Positions 34,367 through 41,765 of a stretch of 55,701 nucleotides of DNA are shown here, in pieces. Position numbers and translations under genes: made by a program. Within the stretch, counting starts at the first letter, position 1. The number at the start of each line of letters is the position of its first letter. The notes under the pieces were generated by a model. The model was not told the DNA's origin, ran no database searches, and saw only the letters and a list, made by a program, of their open reading frames with translations. Origin of the DNA: JANPPS01 sp043758105 (GTDB lineage: Bacteria; Pseudomonadota; Alphaproteobacteria; Acetobacterales; Acetobacteraceae); assembly GCA_043758105.1 (NCBI GenBank), contig JAYVOF010000160.1, positions 1 through 55,701 on the forward strand, read 5' to 3'.

Positions 34367-35658
34367 TGGGCTGGCTCGGTATCATGCGGCTGGGCCTCGT
34401 GCAGGCATCGCTCGGCGCCATCGTGGTCTTGGTGACCTCCACGCTGAACCGGGTGATGATCGTGGAGCTGGCGTTGCCGGCCATCGTGCCCGGCGCGTTG
34501 GTCGCGTTGCATTACGGCGTGCAGGTGATGCGGCCGCGGTTGGGATTCGCGTCGGACGTCGGCGGGCGGCGGACGCCGTGGATCATTGGCGGGATGGCCA
34601 TGCTGGCGGTGGGCGCGACCGGGGCGGCATCGTCCACGGCGTTGATGGCGGCCTATCCGGTGCTGGGCGTGGCGCTGGCGGCGCTGGCGTTCCTGGTGGT
34701 GGGGCTGGGCGTGGGCGCGGCCGGCACGTCGCTGCTGACGCTTTTGGCGGACCGGGTGGACGATACGCGCCGGGCGGCGGCGGCCAGCATCGTGTGGATC
34801 ATGATGATCGCCGGCATCGTGCTGGCCAGCATCGGCGCCCGGGCGATGCTGAGTCCATTCTCGATCGAGCGGCTCGTGGCGGTCGTGGCCGCGGTGTCTT
34901 GCCTGGCGTTCCTGATCTCGGTGCGCGCCGTGTGGGGGATGGAGGGGCTGACGCCCCGGCCGGACCGCGCCGCCGGGCATGCGCCGTTCCTGGTGGCGCT
35001 GCGGGATGTGTGGGCAGAGCCTGCGGCGCGGCGGTTCGCGATCTTCGTATTCGTCTCCATGCTGGCCTATTCGGCGCAGGAATTGGTGATCGAGCCGTTT
35101 GCCGGTCGGGTGTTTTTGCTGACGCCGGCCGAGAGCGCGGGGCTGACCGGCCTGCATCATGGCGGCGTACTGGTTGGCATGGCGGCGGTGGCGGCGGGGA
35201 CGGTGTGGCTGGGTGGGTATAAGCGCCGGGCGATGCGGGTGTGCACGATGGGCGGGTGCATCGGCTCGGCGCTGGCGGTACTGGCGCTGGCGGCGTGCGG
35301 GCTGGTGGGGAATGCTGCGGCCATGCGGGCGGCGGTGTGCGCGCTGGGCGTGATGAACGGGGTGTTCGCGGTGTCGGCCATCGGCGCCATGATGGGCCTG
35401 GCCGGCGGCGGCGGGCGGGCGGGAACCCGCATGGGGCTTTGGGGGGCGGCGCAGGCCATCGCATTCGGCGCGGGTGGGCTGTTCGGCACGTCGTTGAGTG
35501 ACTTGGCGGGGCTGCTGATCGGCCGTCCGGACCTTGCCTACGCGGCGGTATTCGCGGCCGAGGCCTGCCTGTTCTTGCTGGCGGCGGGCCTGGCGTCCGG
35601 CGTGTTTAAGGGGGCGGCCGACGCCCGGGATACTACAATCGAGGGAGCATTCGCATGA
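34366..35658 (+). CDS. PucC-family major facilitator protein of the bchG-bchP region (Bch2/ORF428 type)
   Basis: This 430-aa, 12-helix protein is related to LhaA (shared TLNRVMIVELALPA and AGRVFLLTPAESAGLTGL-type motifs). Homologues sit between bchG and bchP in many purple bacteria (ORF428 in Rhodobacter capsulatus, often called bch2), with a presumed role in pigment delivery. It overlaps bchG by one base and bchP by four. Confidence 0.9.
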   Translation: MGWLGIMRLGLVQASLGAIVVLVTSTLNRVMIVELALPAIVPGALVALHYGVQVMRPRLGFASDVGGRRTPWIIGGMAMLAVGATGAASSTALMAAYPVLGVALAALAFLVVGLGVGAAGTSLLTLLADRVDDTRRAAAASIVWIMMIAGIVLASIGARAMLSPFSIERLVAVVAAVSCLAFLISVRAVWGMEGLTPRPDRAAGHAPFLVALRDVWAEPAARRFAIFVFVSMLAYSAQELVIEPFAGRVFLLTPAESAGLTGLHHGGVLVGMAAVAAGTVWLGGYKRRAMRVCTMGGCIGSALAVLALAACGLVGNAAAMRAAVCALGVMNGVFAVSAIGAMMGLAGGGGRAGTRMGLWGAAQAIAFGAGGLFGTSLSDLAGLLIGRPDLAYAAVFAAEACLFLLAAGLASGVFKGAADARDTTIEGAFA

Positions 35659-36833
35659 CCGAGATGTTCGATGCCGTCATCGTCGGCGGTGGCCCGGCGG
35701 GTGCGACCGCGGCGGCGGATTTGGCGCGCAACGGGCGCCGGGTGCTGTTGCTGGACCGCGGCGGGCGGATCAAGCCCTGCGGCGGCGCCATTCCGCCCCG
35801 GCTGGTGCGGGATTTCGGTATTCCAGAGAGCCTGATCGTGGCGCGGGCGACGGGGGCACGCATCATTTCTCCTACGGACAAAGTGTCGGACATGCCGATC
35901 CCGGCCGAGGGTGACGGCTATGTCGGTATGGTGGATCGCGAGCATTTCGATGAGTGGTTGCGCGAGCGCGCGGTGACCGCCGGGGCGGAGCGGCAGACCG
36001 GCACGTTCGACCGCGTCGAGCATGACGCGGATGGGGTGGCCGTGGTGGCCTATACCGGGCCCGATGGCGCGCCGGCCCGGGTGCGGACGCGGACCGTGAT
36101 CGGCGCGGACGGCGCCAAGTCCAAGGTCGCCAAGCAATGCGTGAAGGGCTGGGAGCACATCAAATACGTGTTCGCGTACCATGAGATCGTGAAGACGCCG
36201 CCGGGTCACGATGGGTCCCGCTGCGATGTGTATTATCAAGGCAAGCTGTCCCCGGACTTCTATGCCTGGGTATTCCCGCATGGTGACACCATGAGCATCG
36301 GCACCGGCTCCGCCAAGAAGGGCTTTGGTTTGCGTCCGGCGATCACGGCGCTGCGGAAATCCGCCGGGTTCGATCAGATGGAAACCATCCGGCGGGAGGG
36401 TGCACCGATCCCGATGCGGCCGATGAAGCGCTGGGACAATGGCCGGGACGTCGTGTTGGCCGGGGACGCCGCCGGGGTGGTTGCGCCCGCGTCTGGCGAG
36501 GGCATCTTCTACGCCATGCTCGGCGGCAGACTCGCGGCGGAGGCGGTGGAGGCTCTGTGCGTGACGGGCGATGTGCGGTCTTTGAAACTGGCGCGCAAGC
36601 GGTTCATGAAGGCGCATGGCCGGGTGTTCTGGATCCTTGGCATTATGCAAACGTTCTGGTATAAGAATGAAAAGCGGCGGGAGTCGTTCGTGAAGATGTG
36701 CCGGGACAAGGACGTGCAGCGCCTGACCTGGGAGAGTTACATGAACAAGGAGCTGACCCGGCGCGACCCGATGGCGCATGTGCGGATCTTCATGAAGGAC
36801 ATGGCGCATCTTTTGGGCTTCGCCCGTGCATGA
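35655..36833 (+). CDS. bchP: Geranylgeranyl diphosphate/bacteriochlorophyll reductase
   Basis: This 392-aa flavoprotein reduces the geranylgeranyl tail to phytyl. The FAD motif is AVIVGGGPAGATAAADLA near residue 10, followed by the family marker LLLDRGGRIKPCGGAIPP and the second FAD contact GDAAGVVAPASGEGIFYAM. The length is normal. The start overlaps the previous stop (ATGA) and the stop overlaps tspO (ATGA). Confidence 0.96.
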   Translation: MTEMFDAVIVGGGPAGATAAADLARNGRRVLLLDRGGRIKPCGGAIPPRLVRDFGIPESLIVARATGARIISPTDKVSDMPIPAEGDGYVGMVDREHFDEWLRERAVTAGAERQTGTFDRVEHDADGVAVVAYTGPDGAPARVRTRTVIGADGAKSKVAKQCVKGWEHIKYVFAYHEIVKTPPGHDGSRCDVYYQGKLSPDFYAWVFPHGDTMSIGTGSAKKGFGLRPAITALRKSAGFDQMETIRREGAPIPMRPMKRWDNGRDVVLAGDAAGVVAPASGEGIFYAMLGGRLAAEAVEALCVTGDVRSLKLARKRFMKAHGRVFWILGIMQTFWYKNEKRRESFVKMCRDKDVQRLTWESYMNKELTRRDPMAHVRIFMKDMAHLLGFARA

Positions 36834-37330
36834 GCGCGGCCTTGAAGCGATCCCGGTGGACGCCGGTGTGGGCCGCCGCCGCGGCCGCCCTGTTCGCGGC
36901 CGCACTCGGCGCGTCGGCGACGGATGTCGGCCCGTGGTATCAGGCGTTGCACAAGCCGTCCTGGCAGCCGCCGGATTTGCTGTTCGGGCCGGTGTGGACT
37001 GTGATCTACGCGCTCAGCGCCTATGCGGGGGTGCTGGCGTGGCGAGCCCACACTTCAAGACGGGGCGGGCGGCAGGTGATGGTGGCGGTATTCGCGCTCA
37101 ACGCGCTGCTGAACGTCTTGTGGAGCGAGTTGTTCTTCAAGGCGCACCGCCCGGATTGGGCGCTGATCGAGCTGGCGCCGTTCTGGCTGTCGATCGTCGT
37201 GCTGATGGTGGTGGTGGGGCGGCTGTCGTCCCGCGGCGGCTGGCTGCTGGTGCCGTATCTGGCGTGGGTGACGTTTGCGGGCGTGCTGAACTTGACAGTC
37301 GTGCGGCTCAATGCGCCGTTCGGAAGCTAA
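36830..37330 (+). CDS. tspO: TspO/MBR family tryptophan-rich sensory protein
   Basis: This 166-aa protein has five helices. TspO binds and may break down or export porphyrin intermediates, and in Rhodobacter it tunes photosynthesis gene expression in response to oxygen. Family marks: PWYQALHKPSWQPPDLLFGP and VWTVIYALSAYAGVLAW, then LNALLNVLWSELFFKAHRPD and the C-terminal PYLAWVTFAGVLN. The ATG at 36830 overlaps the bchP stop (ATGA); the open frame from 36698 lies within bchP. Its position between bchP and hemC ties a porphyrin sensor directly to pigment synthesis. Confidence 0.95.
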   Translation: MSAALKRSRWTPVWAAAAAALFAAALGASATDVGPWYQALHKPSWQPPDLLFGPVWTVIYALSAYAGVLAWRAHTSRRGGRQVMVAVFALNALLNVLWSELFFKAHRPDWALIELAPFWLSIVVLMVVVGRLSSRGGWLLVPYLAWVTFAGVLNLTVVRLNAPFGS

Positions 37331-37361
37331 AATGAATAATACGAAGCTCGGGGGAGCGGAC

Positions 37362-38420
37362 ATGGAAGTTGTGCTGGACCAAGGGACCGAGAGCTGCACC
37401 CGGCCCCCGGTGGATACCGGCGAGACCTGCCCCCGCCACGTGAAAGCACCGGTCCGGCCGCACCATCACGGCCTACCCTTGCGCGTCGGCACCCGCGCGT
37501 CCCCCTTGGCGCTGACGCAAACCCGGGCGTTCCTGCGCATGCTGTCCCATTTCTGCCCCGTGCTGCGCGGCATGGACGTGTTCCAGGAGCACGCGATCCG
37601 CACGACGGGCGATGCGACGCAAGCCAGCGGTCAGCGTTTGGCCGATATCGGCGGCAAGGGCTTGTTCGCCAAGGAAATCCACGAGGCTCTGCTGGACCGC
37701 CGGATCGACTTTGCGGTGCACAGCCTGAAGGATTTGGAGACGGAGCTACCGCCGGGCATCGTGCTGGCGTGCACCTTGAAGCGCGAAGACCCGCGCGACG
37801 TACTGATTCTTTCGCCCGAGCTTGCACGCTCCACGGACCCAGACCCCTATGCCTGCCTGCCTTATGGCGCGGTGATCGGTTCCAGCTCCGTCCGCCGCCA
37901 GTCGCAATTGCTGGCGGCGCGCCCGGATTTGCGGGTGGAGAACATCCGCGGCAACGTGCATGGCCGTTTGGACAAGGTGCGCCGCGGTGACTACGCCGCA
38001 TCTTTGCTGGCGATGGCCGGCCTGAACCGCCTGGGCCTCGATGAAGAGGCGGACGTGATCATCGACGAGGAAATCATGGTCCCCAGCGCCTGCCAGGGCA
38101 TCGTCGGCGTCACCATGCGGGCGGATGATGCGGCGCTGCATCAGTTGCTGGGCGCGATCGAGGACAAGGACGCGCGCATCCAGGCGACGGCGGAGCGCGC
38201 GCTGCTGGCCAGCCTAGACGGCTCTTGCCACACCCCGATCGGCGCTTATGCCCGGCTGTTGCCGGAGGGGCGGGTGCGTTTGACCGGGCTGGTAGCGCGG
38301 GCGGACGGGACCTTCGTGCTGAAGCGGCATTTGGATTGCGCGCAGGCTGATGGAGCGCGGGCTGGGGCGGAGCTGGGGGATAGTTTGCGCCGGGATACGC
38401 CGCGGGACGTGTTCGCTTAA
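37362..38420 (+). CDS. hemC: Hydroxymethylbilane synthase (porphobilinogen deaminase)
   Basis: This enzyme (352 aa) joins four porphobilinogens to hydroxymethylbilane. The dipyrromethane cofactor cysteine is C289 (LDGSCHTPIGAYA). The catalytic aspartate is D124 in HSLKDLE (the family usually has HSxKD). ENIRGNVHGRLDKV and PSACQGIVGV are also present. ATG 37362 has GGGGAGCG upstream at good spacing; ATG 37332 and ATG 37311 are weaker. The catalytic domain starts near residue 38 (LPLRVGTRASPLALTQ), so there is an extra, poorly conserved leader with two cysteines and HHH. It is the last recognisable photosynthesis-linked gene on this arm. Confidence 0.93.
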   Translation: MEVVLDQGTESCTRPPVDTGETCPRHVKAPVRPHHHGLPLRVGTRASPLALTQTRAFLRMLSHFCPVLRGMDVFQEHAIRTTGDATQASGQRLADIGGKGLFAKEIHEALLDRRIDFAVHSLKDLETELPPGIVLACTLKREDPRDVLILSPELARSTDPDPYACLPYGAVIGSSSVRRQSQLLAARPDLRVENIRGNVHGRLDKVRRGDYAASLLAMAGLNRLGLDEEADVIIDEEIMVPSACQGIVGVTMRADDAALHQLLGAIEDKDARIQATAERALLASLDGSCHTPIGAYARLLPEGRVRLTGLVARADGTFVLKRHLDCAQADGARAGAELGDSLRRDTPRDVFA

Positions 38421-38446
38421 CGCACCGGCTACTTATCGGAGGAAGT

Positions 38447-39160
38447 GTGGATCGCGAGCAAGTGCGGAAGTCGGCTTTGGATGTCGATCAGATCGCTCTG
38501 CGTATGAACCTCGCTCGTTTTACGGAGCAAATATTCCGCGGGGCAGGAAAAGAATTGCACGTTGCCGGGCACTTACTCGGCACAGGTCGCCGCGATGGAA
38601 TATCACCGTTTGGGCATGGGGACGACGCCACAGTTGCACTCTCCATGCTCCTAAGGATCAGCAGCGAGCTTGTGTCGGGAAGCGCAGAGCTAATTGATAC
38701 AGGACGTTATTATGCTGGGTCAGCCCTAATCCGGCAATTAGTTGAAGTTGAATATTTGGCATGGGCGTTCGAAACAAAAAACGAGGAAGCGAGCCGCTGG
38801 CTGCGCAGCACACGCGAGGAACGATTTAAGTTTTTTACGCCGGCGAAATTGCGTGCGGCAGCGGGCGATCATTTCCGTTCAGTGGACTACGGTTACCACT
38901 GTGAGTTGGGCGGCCATCCGGTGCCGGGATCATGGGTTTTGTTGGACGATGACGGTGCCTCAGCCCAGTTATTGTTGTCCGACTGCTTAGGTCATACCGG
39001 GCGGATTTGGGACCACACACTGGGTTGGGCCAAAACTCATCAAAATGGCTCGCCCGTTCTGATTAGATCGGAAGAGATGAGCAAGCGCTATCTTCACTGG
39101 AAAAACTCCGACCAACTCAACGCTCTCCCACCCTCTCCGCTTTTTTCTTCGGCTTGGTAA
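38447..39160 (+). CDS. Hypothetical protein in accessory patch
   Basis: I cannot assign this 237-residue protein with confidence. The GTG at 38447 has CGGAGGAA just upstream. It is mostly alpha-helical by composition, with no signal peptide or membrane segment. The region ALIRQLVEVEYLAWAFETKN resembles helical proteins of the DUF5677/HEPN-like kind. FRSVDYGYHCELGGHP contains R-x6-H, compatible with, but not proof of, a HEPN RNase motif. Base composition is visibly lower in GC than the photosynthesis genes before it, which suggests acquisition. It precedes a TumE/TumA-like toxin-antitoxin pair and two nucleotidyltransferases. Confidence 0.7.
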   Translation: MDREQVRKSALDVDQIALRMNLARFTEQIFRGAGKELHVAGHLLGTGRRDGISPFGHGDDATVALSMLLRISSELVSGSAELIDTGRYYAGSALIRQLVEVEYLAWAFETKNEEASRWLRSTREERFKFFTPAKLRAAAGDHFRSVDYGYHCELGGHPVPGSWVLLDDDGASAQLLLSDCLGHTGRIWDHTLGWAKTHQNGSPVLIRSEEMSKRYLHWKNSDQLNALPPSPLFSSAW

Positions 39161-39201
39161 ACCTAGACACGTTTACAAACGCTGATGAACAATCGAACCT
39201 C

Positions 39202-39249
39202 GGTATGGCAATTGACGCCATACCTCATTCTATGGCATATAGCGCCATA
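39202..39249. promoter_or_regulatory. Double inverted-repeat operator upstream of tumE-like gene
   Basis: Two copies of TATGGCA-N5-CGCCATA lie 27 bases apart. Site 1 (39202-39224) has perfect eight-base arms GGTATGGC and GCCATACC around seven bases. Site 2 (39231-39249) has six-base arms TATGGC and GCCATA with the same spacer length. They lie 33-80 bases before the annotated toxin start, where the antitoxin of a self-regulated type II pair would bind. Spacers differ (AATTGAC and ATATAGC) while arms are kept, as in protein-binding sites. Confidence 0.65.
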
Positions 39250-39281
39250 TCAAAGCCGAAGCGGTCATCCAAAAACGGCTG

Positions 39282-39539
39282 GTGTTGAGCCCAGAGGAGT
39301 TGATAGAAGTGGTGGTTTGGCTGGTACCGGTTCGGGTTCCCGCGTCCCACCATGATTTTAAATACACCGTGGTGTATGTTCGCAACGAAATTCGGGTCGT
39401 GGGTTACGATAACGAGCGGGGCAAAGGCGAACACAAGCATCTCGACGGTGCCGAACTCCCCTACCTGTTCACGACGATTGCGCAGCTACTGATCGACTTT
39501 GAGACCGACGTGACCGCGATACGAGGAGAGCCGATATGA
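39282..39539 (+). CDS. Toxin of TumE family (DUF6516-type), start uncertain
   Basis: This is a predicted small toxin of at least 85 aa. Family-like segments are EELIEVVVWLVPVRVPASHH and DFKYTVVYV, then VVGYDNERGKGEHKHLDG and the final LLIDFETDVTAI. Annotated from GTG 39282, it lacks the first strand. In-frame codons upstream (39249-39281) still read IKAEAVIQKRLV, which matches the family N-terminus, but no ATG, GTG or TTG is found there before a stop at 39240. Either a rare start is used or the start was mutated. The antitoxin gene overlaps by four bases (ATGA), the standard toxin-first layout of this pair. Confidence 0.75.
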   Translation: MLSPEELIEVVVWLVPVRVPASHHDFKYTVVYVRNEIRVVGYDNERGKGEHKHLDGAELPYLFTTIAQLLIDFETDVTAIRGEPI

Positions 39540-39883
39540 CCGAATTAAAAATCCACGTCGGCGAGGGTTTCGCCGCACTCAAAGCCCGTACCCTGGATGC
39601 GGTCGCTCGCGCCAAGGCCGGGCAGGCGGTGCAGGAAAATCATCTGTCCTTCGTCTCGTGGGAGGCGCTGATTGGGGTGATGACGCCCAAGCGCCTGGAC
39701 CTGCTCCGCGCCGTGCACCAGCAGCCGCAGCCGAGCGTCGCCGCGCTGAGCCGGGCGCTGCAACGGGATTACAAGCGCGTGCATGAGGATGTGCGGGCGC
39801 TGGTGGCGGCCGGGTTGATGGAACAGGATTCGGACGGGTTACGCGCCGGGTATGACCGGATCGAGACGGCGATTACGCTCTGA
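39536..39883 (+). CDS. Antitoxin-like winged-helix transcriptional regulator (TumA/HVO_A0114 type)
   Basis: This 115-aa protein contains a MarR-like winged helix: LSFVSWEALIGVMTPKRLDL, then LLRAVHQQPQPSVAALSRAL (recognition helix region) and YKRVHEDVRALVAAGLM. It probably neutralises the overlapping upstream toxin and represses the pair through the inverted repeats at 39202-39249; that is inference from layout. A compact palindromic repeat starts seven bases after its stop. Confidence 0.78.
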   Translation: MTELKIHVGEGFAALKARTLDAVARAKAGQAVQENHLSFVSWEALIGVMTPKRLDLLRAVHQQPQPSVAALSRALQRDYKRVHEDVRALVAAGLMEQDSDGLRAGYDRIETAITL

Positions 39884-39889
39884 TTGTCC

Positions 39890-39983
39890 CGTCATTGCGA
39901 GGCCCGCTTGGGGCGCGGCAATCCAGGGACGGCAGGCGCGCTCGTGGCCCCTGGATCGCTTCGCCAAGCGGCTCGCGATGACG
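39890..39983. repeat. Dispersed palindromic repeat, compact copy 3
   Basis: It starts CGTCATTGCGAGGCCCGCTT and ends GGCTCGCGATGACG. It is the closest relative of copy 1 (876-969): same length, the same GCTTGGGGCGCGGCAAT run and a similar loop. It lies between the antitoxin gene and the first nucleotidyltransferase gene. Confidence 0.88.
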
Positions 39984-39995
39984 TAGGCAGGCGCC

Positions 39996-40973
39996 ATGGA
40001 CATCATCGTCGAACTCCGCGCCGGGTCCCATCTCTATGGGACCGCGACCGATCAGTCCGATACGGACATCAAGGCCGTGCACCTGCCGTCCGCCGCCGAT
40101 ATCCTGCTGCAGCGCGCCCGGCCAACGGTCACGCACCAGCGACCGCGGCCACATGGCGAGCGGAACCAGCCGGACGACACCGATTATGACAGCTACAGCC
40201 TACAGCGCTTCCTGACCCTCGTCCTCGAAGGCCAGCCCATCGCGTTGGAAATGCTGTTTGCCCCTGAGGCGGCCATGTTGCGGCCACCCGCGCCGCTGTG
40301 GCGGGAGGTCGAGGCGCTCGCGCCCAGTCTGGTGAGCCGCCGGGCCACCATCTTCCTGCGCTATGCCCGGCAGCAATCCGAGCGGTATGGCGCGAAGGGG
40401 GCCCGGGCCGCCACCGCCCGGCACGCGCTGGCGCTGCTTGATGCGGCGGAGGCTCTACATGGCGGCACGGCCGCCCTCGGCATGATCGAGGCGGAACTAG
40501 CCGCGTTCGTCGCCGGGCAGGCGCATGCGGCGCTGGTGGATATCGAGATCGGCGATGGACGATTGGGCCGGCATCTCGATCTGTGCGGGCGCCGCGCGCC
40601 GCTGCACGCCAGCCTCAAATTTGCGCGCGAGATGGCCGGGCGGCTGCTGTCCGAATTCGGCCCGCGGTCATTGGGGGCCGAGCAGGATGGCGGGGTCGAT
40701 TGGAAGGCAATGTCGCACGCCGTCCGGGTCGGGCAGGAGGCGCTGGAGTTGCTGCAGACCGGGCGGCTGGTGTTCCCGCTCCGGGACGCGGCCCGCCTCC
40801 TTGCCATCAAGCAGGGGCGCTTGCCCTACGCGGCGGTGGCGGAGGAGGTTGAGCAGATGCTGACTGCGGTGGAACACGCGGCCGCCCTGTCGGCCCTGCC
40901 GGAAATGCCGGATGTTGCGGCAGCCGAGGCGCTCGTGCTGCGGGCCTACAGGGCGCAGGTCGTGGCCGCATGA
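39996..40973 (+). CDS. Nucleotidyltransferase-domain protein (YcgL/RlaP-like), first of tandem pair
   Basis: This 325-aa protein has a DNA polymerase beta-type nucleotidyltransferase domain at the N-terminus: GSHLYGTATDQSDTDIKAV (residues 9-27), with the GS and DxD metal-binding motif. The rest (DSYSLQRFLTLVLEGQPIAL, EMLFAPE and several helices) matches predicted nucleotidyltransferases of the COG3541 kind, some of which are linked to RNA repair. The substrate is unknown. Its stop overlaps the start of a second gene of the same superfamily (ATGA). Confidence 0.8.
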   Translation: MDIIVELRAGSHLYGTATDQSDTDIKAVHLPSAADILLQRARPTVTHQRPRPHGERNQPDDTDYDSYSLQRFLTLVLEGQPIALEMLFAPEAAMLRPPAPLWREVEALAPSLVSRRATIFLRYARQQSERYGAKGARAATARHALALLDAAEALHGGTAALGMIEAELAAFVAGQAHAALVDIEIGDGRLGRHLDLCGRRAPLHASLKFAREMAGRLLSEFGPRSLGAEQDGGVDWKAMSHAVRVGQEALELLQTGRLVFPLRDAARLLAIKQGRLPYAAVAEEVEQMLTAVEHAAALSALPEMPDVAAAEALVLRAYRAQVVAA

Positions 40974-41734
40974 TCGGTTCCGAGGCGCGCCGCCGGGCCG
41001 ATGCCGCGTTGGACGATATCGCGCAGAAGCATGGAGTTCGCATCCTGCTCGCCATCGAATCCGGCAGCCGGGCCTGGGGCTTTCCGTCTCAAGACAGCGA
41101 TTATGACGTCCGCTTCATCTACCTTCGCCGGATTGAAGACTACCTCTCGGTGGAGACACCACGGGACGTGATCGAGACACCAATCGACGCCATGCTAGAT
41201 TTGGGCGGCTGGGACGTGCGGAAGGCGCTGGCCCTGATTGCGCGCAGCAACGCGGTGGCGCTGGAGTGGCTGACCTCCCCGGTGGTTTATCGTGCCGAGC
41301 CGTCCGCCCACGCCGCGCTGCTGACGCTGGCGCACGCCACTGCCGATCTGCATGCTTTGGCCTATCACTATGACCGGCTGGCCCGGCATGCTTGGACGCC
41401 GGATGCGCCGGGACCCGTCCGGCTCAAATCCTACTGCTATGCCCTTCGCCCTTCCCTGGCGCTGCTCTGGCTCCGCACGCACGGGACGCCGCCGCCTATG
41501 GACCTTGCAGCGCTTCGGACAGGCGTTCCGCTACCGTCGGAGGTCGCGGCTCGGCTGGACGCTTTGCTGGTCCGAAAGGCGGCCGGAACGGAGGTCGATC
41601 ATATGCCGCGCGAGCCCGCACTGGAGGGCTTTCTGCACACAACGCTCGATCGACCTGTCCCACGACCCCAACCTGCACAATGCTCTTCCCAGATCGAGGC
41701 CGCCGACCGATTATTTCGCGATTTAGTAAGCTGA
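40970..41734 (+). CDS. Nucleotidyltransferase-domain protein (COG3541-like), second of tandem pair
   Basis: This 254-aa protein has the core AIESGSRAWGFPSQDSDYDV, then RFIYLRRIEDYLSV: a GSRAWG...DSDYD nucleotidyltransferase site. This subtype is the E. coli/Bacillus YcgL-like form and is clearly different from the upstream paralogue. The segment DVRKALALIARSNAVALEWL is also family-typical. The two genes overlap by four bases, so a paired complex or consecutive action is likely. No RtcB or RNA-ligase gene follows; the next gene is a cupin. Confidence 0.82.
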   Translation: MIGSEARRRADAALDDIAQKHGVRILLAIESGSRAWGFPSQDSDYDVRFIYLRRIEDYLSVETPRDVIETPIDAMLDLGGWDVRKALALIARSNAVALEWLTSPVVYRAEPSAHAALLTLAHATADLHALAYHYDRLARHAWTPDAPGPVRLKSYCYALRPSLALLWLRTHGTPPPMDLAALRTGVPLPSEVAARLDALLVRKAAGTEVDHMPREPALEGFLHTTLDRPVPRPQPAQCSSQIEAADRLFRDLVS

Positions 41735-41765
41735 CCTGTGCGCGATGACGAAGGGAGTGTGGACC

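Noticed and set aside
34366..35658. A second lhaA gene duplicated recently
   Set aside because: It belongs to the same PucC family, but its divergence and position between bchG and bchP identify the separate bch2/ORF428 lineage.
39202..39249. CRISPR-like array from the repeated TATGGC/GCCATA units
   Set aside because: There are only two units, each is itself an inverted repeat, spacers are seven bases, and no cas genes are present; an operator pair fits better.
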